This document shows positions 46,151 through 55,400 of a stretch of DNA of 64,000 nucleotides, piece by piece. How positions within the stretch are numbered: the stretch's first letter is position 1; each line of letters opens with the position of its first letter. The DNA comes from Blautia liquoris (GTDB lineage Bacteria > Bacillota > Clostridia > Lachnospirales > Lachnospiraceae), in contig NZ_CP063304.1 in the NCBI RefSeq assembly GCF_015159595.1, forward strand, positions 1,984,001-2,048,000, given 5' to 3'. The notes under the pieces were generated by a model, which had not been told where the DNA came from, searched no databases, and saw only the letters and a list, made by a program, of their open reading frames with translations. The position numbers and the translations under genes were made by a program.

Positions 46151-46513
46151 ATGAGTGATGAGAACAAAGATTTAAACTGCGAGGGGAATTGTGATTTTTG
46201 CGAAGATGAATGCGAGGATATGGACCAGCCTACGGTTACGCTGACACTCGATGACGACACAGAGATCACTTGTGCGATCCTCACCATCTATCCAGCTGGG
46301 GACAATCAGTATATTGCACTTCTTCCACTGAATGAGGAAAGTGAAAACGAAGACGGCGAAGTATACCTCTATCGTTATCTCGAGAATGAAAACGGACAGC
46401 CTACCCTTGAAAATATCGACACAGATGAAGAATACGACATTGCTGCCGATGCATTCGATGAGCTGATGGATGAACAAGAATTCGAAGATCTGGATACAGA
46501 CGACAATTTGTAA
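46151..46513 (+). CDS. DUF1292 protein with an N-terminal four-Cys motif
   Basis: The 120-residue acidic protein has a DUF1292 domain (about 28-110; VTLTLDDDTEITCAILTIY, YIALLPLNEE, EVYLYRYLENENG). Before it lies C10-x3-C14-x2-C17-x3-C21, a symmetric Cys cluster that could bind zinc or iron-sulfur. The family is common in Clostridia with unknown function. It starts after AAAGGTAAGG, reads divergently from ilvE and is bounded by a strong terminator. Confidence 0.87.
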   Translation: MSDENKDLNCEGNCDFCEDECEDMDQPTVTLTLDDDTEITCAILTIYPAGDNQYIALLPLNEESENEDGEVYLYRYLENENGQPTLENIDTDEEYDIAADAFDELMDEQEFEDLDTDDNL

Positions 46514-46575
46514 TATCGGAATACAATTCTTGTCGTTTTCCAGTTCGTTCTTGAACTCAATGCCATAATTCTAAA

Positions 46576-46612
46576 AATGAGCCATACAGTTTTCCCCGCT
46601 GTATGACTCATT
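46576..46612. terminator. Bidirectional terminator between DUF1292 gene and L,D-transpeptidase gene
   Basis: AATGAG-C-CATACAG pairs with CTGTATG-A-CTCATT, leaving one mismatch, with T residues on the right and A residues on the left. The two flanking genes are convergent. Confidence 0.9.
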
Positions 46613-46616
46613 TTCT

Positions 46617-48497
46617 TTATTCATTCTCAGTCGGTTGATCCGGAGAAGGTTCCTCCGGCGTGTTCGTCGGCGCCGGGGGATCGGTCGGAGTTGGTGTTTC
46701 CGTCACCGGCGGATCGGTTGGCGCGGGCGTCGGCACTTTTGTCGGTGCAGGCGGTGTTTTTGTCGGTGCCGGTGTATCTTTCTTTTTCTCTTCTTTTGTC
46801 TTATCTTTTTCTTTTGTTGTATCCGAATCCTGCTTTTTTTCCTCGTCCGGGGAAGCAGTCGGTGCCTCTTTTGTTTCATCAGCCTTTTTCTCGGCAGGTG
46901 CTACATTATATGTTTCAGAGTAGTAGCAGATAATTGGCATACTCTCATCGATAATCTCATAGATAGCCTTTGCCTTCGAAAGCGGCAGATTGATGCATCC
47001 GTGAGAACCGCGATTTTTATAGATATTTGTTCCAAACTGTCCCGATGTGCGCCAGGTGGCATCGTGAAGCCCGATTCCTCCGTTAAATGGCATCCAGTAA
47101 GTTACCGGTGACTCATACTCATAAGTACCGTCCGCTCTTTTTGCTCCCCGCAAAACAGAAGGTGACTTTTTAAAGGTCAGATGGAAGATTCCCGGCGGTG
47201 TCCAGCGATCTGAGGTCATCTTTCCCGACACGCAGCCCGTATCGACTGCCAGTGCTCCATCTTTGTAGACCCATACATGCTGACGACTGAGATCAATTTC
47301 CACATAAGAATTACCAAAACCATTATTCTCATACGTCGGTGCCTCCTGTGAAAAGGCCGGTTTTCTTGTCGTTACCGTATGATTGGAAAGTTCATCCAAA
47401 AGCTGCGCTGCTTCTGCCTCCTGATTTATCTGGAATCCAAACTTTCCCTTTACAGTGATCTCACCTAACCCTGTAGCCTGAAACTTAGTATCGACATCGT
47501 AGGTGTCGACGCTCTCGGCAAGATTTTGCACATATTCTCTGATATGCTGATTCCACACATCATCATCCTTGGAGTAATTTCCGTTATCATCTACAAAAAG
47601 CCACTGTCTTAAAGTGTTCCCATCAAGGACTTGATCTCCCTGGGGCAGCTGGTAGGTAATACTGCTCGCCGTCAGTTCGTTCAACTGTGCTGCCTGGGTC
47701 TGAAGGTTTTTATCGTCCGACAAAACTTTTGGCTCTTCATATGCACCTGCTTTTTCGAGAGAAAGATTCTTCTGTCCACTGTCGATTGCTTTTTTGATGA
47801 ACCCAAGGGCTTTCCCCTTATCAAGTTTATTTCCCCTGACTTCCTCTGTTACCTGGAATTTATTATCCAAGAATTCAACCTTTGCATCTTCCGGTCCCTG
47901 CATATTCTCATCCTGAAGCTGCGGAATATAGGAGACAATCTGGTCTAATTTATTCTCATCGTACGTTATGTTGGCCTTGAAATTATATTTCTTCGATCCG
48001 CCAAATATACCTTTAGGCCACAGAAAAGGACTCTGAGATTTCCTGAGATTGGTAAGGCTATCATCCGGAATATACTCAAGATCTATATCTGAACTCCTGA
48101 TATCTTTTTTCTCTCCGCCTCTAAATTTCAGTTTCAGTTCATAATTTTCGACATTTTTTCGAATTTTCTCTTCTGCCTGGGATACTGTCAGTCTGCCACA
48201 ATCAGTATTGTTGATAACCGTTCCTTTATAAAAGCGGTTATGATAATAATATGTAAAACCTCCGTAAATTCCAACTAACACTACGGTCAATACTAAAACC
48301 GCAGAAATTATAATTGTTTTAATTCTGTTTTTTTTGTCTCCACTTTCATCGTCATCATAATCATAATTGTCATATAACCCATCGCCATCATAATTATCTC
48401 TGCCAAATTCATCATCGTCCGGCAGAGGACCACCAACATAATTCTCAAGTTCCTTTTCTAATTTATCCTGAAAGTCGTTAACATCATATCCCATCAA
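46617..48497 (-). CDS. L,D-transpeptidase with PG_binding_4 region and Pro/Thr-rich tail
   Basis: The 626-residue protein has an acidic cytoplasmic start, one membrane anchor (about residues 58-80; IIISAVLVLTVVLVG), a repeated PG_binding_4-type region (about 100-370) and the YkuD catalytic domain (about 390-520) with HDATW and SHGCINL, where His and Cys are the catalytic residues. A tail of ~100 residues, first Lys/Glu-rich and then Pro/Thr-rich (PAPTKVPTPAPTDPP), follows. It would form 3-3 crosslinks in peptidoglycan. The extended tail beyond the catalytic domain is unusual. It is downstream of dut. Confidence 0.93.
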   Translation of the reverse strand: MMGYDVNDFQDKLEKELENYVGGPLPDDDEFGRDNYDGDGLYDNYDYDDDESGDKKNRIKTIIISAVLVLTVVLVGIYGGFTYYYHNRFYKGTVINNTDCGRLTVSQAEEKIRKNVENYELKLKFRGGEKKDIRSSDIDLEYIPDDSLTNLRKSQSPFLWPKGIFGGSKKYNFKANITYDENKLDQIVSYIPQLQDENMQGPEDAKVEFLDNKFQVTEEVRGNKLDKGKALGFIKKAIDSGQKNLSLEKAGAYEEPKVLSDDKNLQTQAAQLNELTASSITYQLPQGDQVLDGNTLRQWLFVDDNGNYSKDDDVWNQHIREYVQNLAESVDTYDVDTKFQATGLGEITVKGKFGFQINQEAEAAQLLDELSNHTVTTRKPAFSQEAPTYENNGFGNSYVEIDLSRQHVWVYKDGALAVDTGCVSGKMTSDRWTPPGIFHLTFKKSPSVLRGAKRADGTYEYESPVTYWMPFNGGIGLHDATWRTSGQFGTNIYKNRGSHGCINLPLSKAKAIYEIIDESMPIICYYSETYNVAPAEKKADETKEAPTASPDEEKKQDSDTTKEKDKTKEEKKKDTPAPTKTPPAPTKVPTPAPTDPPVTETPTPTDPPAPTNTPEEPSPDQPTENE

Positions 48498-48525
48498 TCT
48501 TACTCCTAAAAATACTTTTGAAGTG

Positions 48526-48957
48526 TTACTGTATCCCTGTGCTGCCTAATCCTCCCCTGTTTTTTCCCATAAGCGGACCCTCTTCGAAAACAACTTTTGG
48601 CTGATGCTCGAATATGCGAAATTGACAAACACGGTCATTGAAATGAATGGCTGTATCTCTCATTGCGTAAACCGGCATAAACCACCAGTCATCCGGACCG
48701 CAATACGATTCATCAATAATCCCACAATGATTAGTCTGAATAATGCCAAAATTCTTAAAAGTAGAACTTCTGGGCACAACATGGGCTTCATACCCTTCGG
48801 GAAGCTGCATTGCAATTCCGAGGGGGATCAATCTGAATTCCCCCGCTTTCATCTCAATGTCTTCTGCAGAACGCAGATCAACCCAGTCTGACTTTCCATC
48901 TATATATCTCAAACGTTCAATTCGATCATTCAGATATTGTATCTTAATTCGTTTCAC
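48526..48957 (-). CDS. dut: dUTP diphosphatase
   Basis: The 143-residue trimeric dUTPase shows its five motifs: DLRSAEDIEM, VVPRSSTFKNFGI, HCGIIDESYCGPDDWW, DRVCQFRI and NRGGLGSTG. It hydrolyses dUTP to dUMP. It lies 19 bp downstream of pnp and 28 bp before the transpeptidase gene, so the three are probably read together. Confidence 0.94.
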   Translation of the reverse strand: MKRIKIQYLNDRIERLRYIDGKSDWVDLRSAEDIEMKAGEFRLIPLGIAMQLPEGYEAHVVPRSSTFKNFGIIQTNHCGIIDESYCGPDDWWFMPVYAMRDTAIHFNDRVCQFRIFEHQPKVVFEEGPLMGKNRGGLGSTGIQ

Positions 48958-48976
48958 TTACGATTCAACCGCCTTT

Positions 48977-51073
48977 TTACTGTGCATCTGCCGGAACATC
49001 TTTGATACTGAAACTGATTCTGCCCATCTTATCTTTGCCAAGGCATACCACTTTCACAATATCCCCCAGTGTCAGCACGTCCTCAACATGATTAATACGT
49101 TCTTTTGCAATCTTGGAGATATGAACCATCCCTTCTTTGCCCGGAGCGAACTCGAGGAAGGCACCAAATTCCTTGATACTTACAACCTTCCCTGTGAGTA
49201 TCTGGCCTTTTTCAAAGTCTGTCGTGATAATCTGGATATCTTTGACAGCCCGATCCATGTCCTCCTTATCGGTTCCACAGACAGAAACCGCTCCGTCATC
49301 ATCTATATCAATCTTCACACCAGTCTCTTCTATAATTGTATTGATCGTCTTTCCACGTTGTCCAACCACATCTCCGATCTTTGACGGATCAATCTGAATC
49401 TGAATAATCTTAGGCGCGTACTTTCCGACTTCCGGACGAGGAGCAGTGATTGCCTTTTCCATCACCTCTGTCAGAATATACTCTCTTGCTTCCTTTGTTT
49501 TCGCAATCGCCTCTTCTATGATTGCTCTGGTCAGTCCATGAATCTTGATATCCATCTGGATTGCAGTGATTCCATCGTGAGTTCCGGCTACTTTAAAATC
49601 CATATCACCGAAAAAGTCTTCCAGTCCCTGGATATCTGTCAGCACAATATAGTCTTCGTCGTTCTCTCCGGTTACCAATCCGCAGGATATACCGGCTACT
49701 GGTTTTTTGATCGGTACACCGGCCGCCATCAATGACATTGATGATGCACAGATACTGGCCTGTGAAGTTGAGCCATTAGACTCAAAGGTCTCAGAGACCG
49801 TCCGGATTGCATAAGGAAACTTTTCAACAGGCGGAAGTACCGGTACAAGGGCGCGCTCAGCCAGTGCTCCATGACCGATTTCACGGCGTCCAGGTCCTCT
49901 CGACGGTTTTGTCTCTCCTACAGAATATGACGGGAAGTTGTATTGATGCATATAACGTTTTGATGTTATATACTCATCAAGTCCATCTACCTTCTGTGCC
50001 TCAGATAAAGGTGCCAAAGTAGTGACAGTACAAATCTGTGTCTGTCCCCTGGTGAACATGGCAGAACCATGGACTCTTGGAATAATGTCAATTTCAGCAG
50101 AAAGAGGACGAATCTGGTTGATTGCACGGCCGTCCGGACGTTTATGTCCCCTTAGGATCATCCTGCGAACAGTCTTTTTCTGGTATTGATAAACGGCATC
50201 GTCGATAAATTCCATCCATTCTTCATTGTCAGCAAACTTCTCCTGAAGACGCTTCGTAATCGCACGGATATTCTCTTCCCTTGTCTGCTTGTCATCTGTG
50301 AAGACTGCATCTTCCATCTCTTCTTCCGGAACTACTTCTTTCACAGCACTGAAAAGCTCCTCCGGAACTTCATAGTGTTCATAACTATGTTTTTCTTTAC
50401 CACATTCGGCAACAATTTTATCAATAAATTTTATAATTTCCTTGTTTACGTCGTCTGCCATAAAGATCGCCTCAATCATCTTCTGCTCAGGCAGTTCGTT
50501 GGCGCCGGCTTCAATCATGATCACTTTTTCTCTGGTAGAAGCAACAGTCAGTGACAAATCAGACACTTCTTTTTCTTCCAGCGTTGGATTCACGATAAAT
50601 TCTCCATTAATCATGCCCAGCTGAGTCATTGCACATGGTCCGTCAAACGGAATATCTGAAATACTGGTTGCAATCGCTGATCCCAACATAGCAACGACTT
50701 CGGGATCGCACTTCGGATCCACAGACATAACCATGTTGGAGAGTGTCACATCATTTCTGTAATCTTTTGGAAACAGAGGACGCATCGGACGGTCAATCAC
50801 ACGAGAAGTCAGGATCGCATGTTCGCTTGCCTTTCCTTCGCGTTTGTTAAATCCACCGGGAATTTTTCCAACAGCATACATCTTTTCTTCATATTCAACA
50901 CTTAAAGGGAAGAAATCAATTCCTTCTCTTGGTTTATCAGACGCTGTGGCCGTCGACAAGACAACCGTGTCTCCATAATGCATGAAGGCAGCTCCATTTG
51001 CCTGTTTTGCAACACGCCCGATATCAACAGTCAGATCTTTTCCTGCCAGTTTCATAGTAAAACTCTTATACAT
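48977..51073 (-). CDS. pnp: Polyribonucleotide nucleotidyltransferase
   Basis: The 698-residue PNPase has two RNase PH-like domains (SVEYEEKMYAVGKIPGGFNKREGKAS; GHGALAERALVPVLP, FESNGSTSQAS, AGISCGLV), a KH domain (GKTINTIIEETGVKIDIDDDG) and a C-terminal S1 domain (GQILTGKVVSIKEFGAFLEF). It degrades RNA from the 3' end with phosphate. ATG 51073 has AAAGGAG; the ORF upstream of it is rejected. It follows rpsO as in most bacteria. Confidence 0.97.
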   Translation of the reverse strand: MYKSFTMKLAGKDLTVDIGRVAKQANGAAFMHYGDTVVLSTATASDKPREGIDFFPLSVEYEEKMYAVGKIPGGFNKREGKASEHAILTSRVIDRPMRPLFPKDYRNDVTLSNMVMSVDPKCDPEVVAMLGSAIATSISDIPFDGPCAMTQLGMINGEFIVNPTLEEKEVSDLSLTVASTREKVIMIEAGANELPEQKMIEAIFMADDVNKEIIKFIDKIVAECGKEKHSYEHYEVPEELFSAVKEVVPEEEMEDAVFTDDKQTREENIRAITKRLQEKFADNEEWMEFIDDAVYQYQKKTVRRMILRGHKRPDGRAINQIRPLSAEIDIIPRVHGSAMFTRGQTQICTVTTLAPLSEAQKVDGLDEYITSKRYMHQYNFPSYSVGETKPSRGPGRREIGHGALAERALVPVLPPVEKFPYAIRTVSETFESNGSTSQASICASSMSLMAAGVPIKKPVAGISCGLVTGENDEDYIVLTDIQGLEDFFGDMDFKVAGTHDGITAIQMDIKIHGLTRAIIEEAIAKTKEAREYILTEVMEKAITAPRPEVGKYAPKIIQIQIDPSKIGDVVGQRGKTINTIIEETGVKIDIDDDGAVSVCGTDKEDMDRAVKDIQIITTDFEKGQILTGKVVSIKEFGAFLEFAPGKEGMVHISKIAKERINHVEDVLTLGDIVKVVCLGKDKMGRISFSIKDVPADAQ

Positions 51074-51218
51074 AGGGTTTCTCCTTTTCAAATATAGTCC
51101 TCTGGTTGGCAGCTTTCCACCGAAACAACTGAAAAACACACTGAATTCAATGTGCTTTTCAGTGGTCTCGGAATCAGATATCCGCCAAAAGAGGGTGTCA
51201 TTTACAACACAACGAAAC

Positions 51219-51238
51219 AGGGCGGAAAATGCCGCCCT
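51219..51238 (-). terminator. Terminator after rpsO
   Basis: AGGGCGG and CCGCCCT form a 7-bp stem around a 6-base loop, followed on the minus strand by GTTTCGTTGTG. It lies 12 bp beyond the rpsO stop. A second hairpin (CTGAAAA-ACACA..TGTG-CTTTTCAG) lies at 51127-51162 before pnp and may be an RNase III-type processing site. Confidence 0.7.
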
Positions 51239-51249
51239 GAACTTAAAGT

Positions 51250-51516
51250 TTACTTTCGAAGTCCTAATTTTGCAATTAATTCACGATATCTTTCGATATC
51301 TTTATCCTTGAGATAGTCAAGCAGGCCACGTCTTTGACCAACCATCTTAAGAAGTCCTCTTCTGGAATGATGGTCCTTGTGATGAACTTTCAGATGCTCA
51401 GTGAGCTCATTAATTCTCTCTGTAAGAATGGCAACCTGTACTTCCGGTGATCCTGTATCACCTTCTGTTCTTCCGTATTCCTTCATTATTTCCTGTTTCT
51501 TTTCTGGTGAAATCAT
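51250..51516 (-). CDS. rpsO: 30S ribosomal protein S15
   Basis: The 88-residue protein has the full S15 pattern: [51 protein letters not shown] read in pieces, and the final [13 protein letters not shown]. It binds 16S rRNA in the central domain. Strong AGGAGG site. The ~90-base leader contains an AGTCCGGAGTCTCCGACC hairpin that could take part in autoregulation. Confidence 0.97.
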   Translation of the reverse strand: MISPEKKQEIMKEYGRTEGDTGSPEVQVAILTERINELTEHLKVHHKDHHSRRGLLKMVGQRRGLLDYLKDKDIERYRELIAKLGLRK

Positions 51517-51605
51517 GTTCTTTCCTCCTGTTTTTCGTTAAGCCATTGATCAAGAGACGGTCGGAGACTCCGGACTCTGAATCAAGGCAGATTTCATACT
51601 TTTAA

Positions 51606-51634
51606 AGTATATCATAGCAAAGATACCTTGTAAA
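51606..51634 (-). promoter_or_regulatory. Promoter of rpsO
   Basis: On the minus strand TTTACA (51634-51629) and TATACT (51611-51606) are separated by 17 bp, about 90 bp before the rpsO start. Confidence 0.7.
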
Positions 51635-51647
51635 CTACTTTTTACGA

Positions 51648-52388
51648 TCATCCAATCACATCTATCGCCCATACTGCATGAGCAGAATCAAGATTCGATA
51701 TACAGATTCCTTTTTTTTGATTGCTTGCATTTAGAACCTGTCCCTCACCCAGATTGATCACGACATGATAAACAACTCCCTGTCTCGCATAAAAAATCAA
51801 ATCGGCAGGCTGCGCCTGATCCACTGAGATACGCTGACCCATCTTTGACTGTTCTGCGGAAACTCTAGGAAGGCTGATGCCAAAATGATTGTAGACACTC
51901 TGAACATAACCAGAGCAGTCAGCACCTTTTGTCAGACTTGTCCCGCCCCATACATAAGGATTCCCGATAAACTGACTGGCAAAATCAATCAACTGCTGAC
52001 GTACCGGTGATACTTTATAAGCAACTGGCATATCAGCCATACCGGCCGTCTGGATGATTCTCATTGATTCAGCCGGTGAATACAGATAATCAGCACTCAC
52101 ATATCCGGTCACATCGCCAGAAGTGATAAGACACCATCCGTCCTCGTAACCATCGACCTTCATAAGACCGCAGGCAGGAATTTTTCCGACAATCTGACTA
52201 AACGGACCCGGATCCTGGCGGATATTTAATTTTGTACTAACATTTGCCACGGCAAAATGTTCCTCTTTTGTATCAGCTTCTGTCTGTGCCAGCAGATTAT
52301 TTCCTACCTCGGCCTTTACCGCGGTTCCCCCGCATAGAATTACAAAAGCGGCGATCTGTGACAACAGGATAAGTTTTTTGCGGTACAT
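51648..52388 (-). CDS. Secreted NlpC/P60 peptidoglycan hydrolase with SH3 domain
   Basis: The 246-residue protein has a signal peptide (KKLILLSQIAAFVILCGGTAVKAE), a bacterial SH3 domain (about 47-105; LNIRQDPGPFSQIVGKI) and a C-terminal NlpC/P60 domain (about 130-246). The catalytic Cys is in GADCSGYVQSVY and the His in YHVVINLG. The third polar position in VLNASNQ is Asn where His is more common. It should cleave stem peptides in the wall. It has its own promoter. Confidence 0.93.
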   Translation of the reverse strand: MYRKKLILLSQIAAFVILCGGTAVKAEVGNNLLAQTEADTKEEHFAVANVSTKLNIRQDPGPFSQIVGKIPACGLMKVDGYEDGWCLITSGDVTGYVSADYLYSPAESMRIIQTAGMADMPVAYKVSPVRQQLIDFASQFIGNPYVWGGTSLTKGADCSGYVQSVYNHFGISLPRVSAEQSKMGQRISVDQAQPADLIFYARQGVVYHVVINLGEGQVLNASNQKKGICISNLDSAHAVWAIDVIG

Positions 52389-52452
52389 AAAATCCTCCTG
52401 TATTTTACAAATCCTTGTATCATTGAAGTCAAAGGCCGTAGCCTTAAGGATA

Positions 52453-52480
52453 ATTGTAACAGAAGGATTCCATTAGTCAA
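52453..52480 (-). promoter_or_regulatory. Promoter of the NlpC/P60 gene
   Basis: On the minus strand TTGACT (52480-52475) and TACAAT (52458-52453) are separated by 16 bp, about 65 bp before the start. Confidence 0.65.
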
Positions 52481-52527
52481 GAACATTCGTTCGACCCTAA
52501 GTCTGTTAATTCGACATACTGTCTGAC

Positions 52528-53550
52528 TTATCGGTCCATCTCAAGCTGTGGACCGGTATTTTTGTGGTTCAATATGATTCTGTTGATTTCTTTTAGATCA
52601 CTAGAAGGCAGATCTCCGGGAATCGTATTCTTAACCGCTCCGGTGGCATTGCCATACTCCAAGGCTTTCTGGCAGTCATTGTTATATGCAAGCAGGCCGT
52701 AAAGTGCTCCGGAACAATAAGCATCTCCGCTTCCGATCCGATCCACTACTTCAATATGCCGATATGGCTCTTCCTCATAGAATCTATCATCTTTTTTACT
52801 GTAGATCATGGAACCAAAGGTATGTTCCTTGGGGCTGTGAACAATTCGCTGTGTGGATGCAACGACTGAAATCGGATAGTCATCTGTAAAACTCTTCATT
52901 ATCGTCTTCACATCTCCCTCTTTATGGAAAGTCAGACGGGCGGTTTCTTCTGAGCAGAAGAAGACGTCGACAAGCGGCAGGATCTCCTCGATACACACAC
53001 GTGCCTCCTCGCCGGTCCACAAATTTCCCCGGAAATTGACATCGAAAGAAATCATTGTTCCGTTTTCTTTCATCCGCCTCATCACTTCTATTGCCGTATC
53101 CCTCGACTGTTTGGAAAGTGCAAGTGTAATTCCGCTGGTGTGGAAACATCTGGAACTAGTATAAAGACTTTTGGGAAGATCGCAGACATTTATCTTGCAA
53201 AAAGAGGCATGTCTTCGGTCATAGACAACCCTCGGTTTCCTTGGAAATGCGCCATTTTCATAATAATAGATTCCAAGTCTTGCGTCTGAATCTTCATCAT
53301 ATACCAAATAGTCATCGCTGACTCCGCAGAAACGCACTTTATTTTTCGCATAGGTCCCAAGGGGATTATCTGGCAGCTTTGAGATGATGCCTGTCCGAAG
53401 GCCAAGAAATGAAACACCGGATACCACATTGAGTTCTGCACCGCCCACCTGTTTTACGAAGGTATCTCCTCTGACGATACGCTCATTATCCGGCGGTGAC
53501 AGCCGAAGAAGAATCTCCCCCATTGACAATAAATCAAACTCTCTATCCAT
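52528..53550 (-). CDS. PfkB-family sugar kinase, KDG-kinase-like (second copy)
   Basis: The 340-residue protein has the N-terminal GEILLRLSPP, a GGAELNVVSGVSFLG substrate region, FDVNFRGNLW and the C-terminal anion-hole motif DRIGSGDAYCSGAL with catalytic Asp. It is clearly related to the next kinase gene upstream (53668-54690) but divergent. KDG (2-keto-3-deoxygluconate) is the likely substrate from position next to eda, but another keto-acid sugar is possible. It has a strong AAAGGAGG site and lies behind a terminator, so part of its transcription may be separate. Confidence 0.82.
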   Translation of the reverse strand: MDREFDLLSMGEILLRLSPPDNERIVRGDTFVKQVGGAELNVVSGVSFLGLRTGIISKLPDNPLGTYAKNKVRFCGVSDDYLVYDEDSDARLGIYYYENGAFPRKPRVVYDRRHASFCKINVCDLPKSLYTSSRCFHTSGITLALSKQSRDTAIEVMRRMKENGTMISFDVNFRGNLWTGEEARVCIEEILPLVDVFFCSEETARLTFHKEGDVKTIMKSFTDDYPISVVASTQRIVHSPKEHTFGSMIYSKKDDRFYEEEPYRHIEVVDRIGSGDAYCSGALYGLLAYNNDCQKALEYGNATGAVKNTIPGDLPSSDLKEINRIILNHKNTGPQLEMDR

Positions 53551-53583
53551 GACTTCCTCCTTTATTTCATCTTTCGTTTTTTT

Positions 53584-53614
53584 AAGGGGATGCTGTATAT
53601 CACAACATCCCCTT
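53584..53614 (-). terminator. Terminator between the two PfkB kinases
   Basis: AAGGGGATG and CATCCCCTT form a 9-bp perfect stem with a 13-base loop, followed on the minus strand by AAAAAAACG; on the plus strand T residues follow. The position between cotranscribed-looking genes suggests partial attenuation or a separate promoter. Confidence 0.75.
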
Positions 53615-53667
53615 TTATTATAAATGTTCCATGGCAAAATGGGTTTTATACATTTATCGAAAATTAA

Positions 53668-54690
53668 TTATCTCTGAACACGTCCGGAAGCGTCGCCGCC
53701 TGCAAGACGGGTAACCTCATCCATCGACACCATATTGAAGTCTCCCTCAATCGTATGTTTCAGACAGGAAGCAGCTACTGCGAATTCAATAGTCTGCTGT
53801 GGGTCATAGTTATTTAAGCTTGCACAGATCAGACCGGCACCAAAGCTGTCTCCTCCGCCGATACGATCAACAATATGAATCTTATATTTCTTGCTGAAGT
53901 AATATTCGTCTTCTGTATAGAGCATTGCAGACCAGTTGTTATCATTCGCAGAAATAGATTCACGTAGAGTGATTGCAACTTTGGAGAACCCAAAACGGTC
54001 TTTTAGTTGTTTCGCAACATCTTTATATCCTTCATGATTTACAGTACCGGTAGTAACATCTGTATTCGCTGCTTTGATTCCGAATACATCTGCTGCATCC
54101 TCTTCATTGGCAATGCAGACATCGACATATTTACAAATCTCGCCCATCACTTCTCCGGCTTTTTCTTTTGACCAGAGTTTGTTTCTGTAGTTTAAGTCAC
54201 AGGAAACGGTAATTCCAAGTTTTTTTGCTGCCTTGCATGCCTCAAGGCAAATCTGAGCAGCGTCATCATTCAGTGCAGGGGTGATTCCTGTAAAATGAAA
54301 CCAATCAGCACCCTTGAATATTTTTTCCCAGTCAAAATCCGATGTCTTTGCCTTGGCAATTGCAGAATCTGCACGGTCATAAATAACCTTGGACGCCCTC
54401 TGTGAGGCACCCTTCTCTGCAAAGTAGATTCCTACACGGTCTCCGCCTCTTACAATCTCAGAGGTATCAACACCGTATTTTCTCAGCGAGTTTACGGCAG
54501 CTTGGCCGATTTCATGTTTTGGAAGTTTTGTGACAAATGCAGCGTCCATACCATAATTTGCAAGTGAAACAGCAACATTCGCCTCTCCTCCGCCATAAGT
54601 AGCACCAAAGGTATCAGCCTGAACGAATCTCATATACCCTTCCGGAGCTAGTCTCAGCATAATTTCACCAAAAGTTATCACTCTTGCCAT
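53668..54690 (-). CDS. kdgK: 2-keto-3-deoxygluconate kinase (PfkB family)
   Basis: The 340-residue kinase starts VITFGEIMLRLAPEGYMRFVQ, has the GGGEANVAVSLANYG sugar-binding part, CDLNYRNKLWS and the GGGDSFGAGL catalytic motif. It phosphorylates KDG to KDPG, which the neighbouring eda gene product cleaves. The two genes are 30 bp apart and share the operator-controlled promoter upstream of eda. Substrate assignment rests on family resemblance and on the eda/IclR context. Confidence 0.9.
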   Translation of the reverse strand: MARVITFGEIMLRLAPEGYMRFVQADTFGATYGGGEANVAVSLANYGMDAAFVTKLPKHEIGQAAVNSLRKYGVDTSEIVRGGDRVGIYFAEKGASQRASKVIYDRADSAIAKAKTSDFDWEKIFKGADWFHFTGITPALNDDAAQICLEACKAAKKLGITVSCDLNYRNKLWSKEKAGEVMGEICKYVDVCIANEEDAADVFGIKAANTDVTTGTVNHEGYKDVAKQLKDRFGFSKVAITLRESISANDNNWSAMLYTEDEYYFSKKYKIHIVDRIGGGDSFGAGLICASLNNYDPQQTIEFAVAASCLKHTIEGDFNMVSMDEVTRLAGGDASGRVQR

Positions 54691-54720
54691 TGTTTCATCC
54701 TCTTTTCCTAGTTCTTTGTC

Positions 54721-55356
54721 TTATCGTATTTCTTTTACCAGAGCGACCGCTTCTTTTGTCATCTCTGTGATCTTATCAAATTCACCAGCTTCAATCAAAT
54801 CAGCCTTAACCATCCAGCTTCCGCCACAAGCGAAGATCTTGTCACAGCTTAAGTATTCTTTCAGATTTTTTGCATTTACACCACCTGTAGGCATAAATTT
54901 AACATCAACGTAAGCGGATGCAATCGCTTTGATTGTCGAAACACCACCATACTGTGCCGCCGGGAAGAACTTCAGTACTTTCAGTCCCCTCTTTACACCT
55001 TGTGCAACTTCTGAAGGTGTAACAGTTCCGGGAAGAACCGGAATATCCTTTTTAAGGCAGTAATCAACAATTTCCGGATCAAATCCCGGACTGACAATAA
55101 ATTTTGCACCTGCATTGATGGCACGGTCAACATTCTCTATTGTGAGCACGGTACCTGCTCCGATCAGCATATCCGGATATTCAGTTGTCATAATACGGAT
55201 AGACTCTTCCGCCGCCGCTGTACGAAAAGTTACTTCCGCACAGGGGAGCCCGCCTTCGCAAAGCGCCTTTGCAAGCGGTTTTGCATCTTTCGCATCGTTT
55301 AAAACAACAACCGGAACAACACCAAATTTTGAAAGTTCTTCTAAAATTTTATTCAT
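54721..55356 (-). CDS. eda: KDPG / 2-keto-4-hydroxyglutarate aldolase
   Basis: The 211-residue class I aldolase has GVVPVVVLND, the VTFRTAAAEESI segment with active-site Glu region, IGAGTVLT, SPGFDPEIVDYC, the Schiff-base Lys in LKFFPAAQYGG and FMPTGGVNAKNL. It splits KDPG into pyruvate and glyceraldehyde 3-phosphate. Start 55356 has GGTGA upstream. It is first in the eda-kdgK unit under the palindromic operators at 55401-55437. Confidence 0.94.
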   Translation of the reverse strand: MNKILEELSKFGVVPVVVLNDAKDAKPLAKALCEGGLPCAEVTFRTAAAEESIRIMTTEYPDMLIGAGTVLTIENVDRAINAGAKFIVSPGFDPEIVDYCLKKDIPVLPGTVTPSEVAQGVKRGLKVLKFFPAAQYGGVSTIKAIASAYVDVKFMPTGGVNAKNLKEYLSCDKIFACGGSWMVKADLIEAGEFDKITEMTKEAVALVKEIR

Positions 55357-55400
55357 AGTATTCACCAGACCTTTCCATTCTATCAATCACAATCATTTTA

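Noticed and set aside
46635-47111. Arg/Cys-rich and Val/Gly-rich plus-strand ORFs
   Set aside because: They are the antisense of the Pro/Thr-rich tail of the L,D-transpeptidase; low-complexity codons create open frames by chance.
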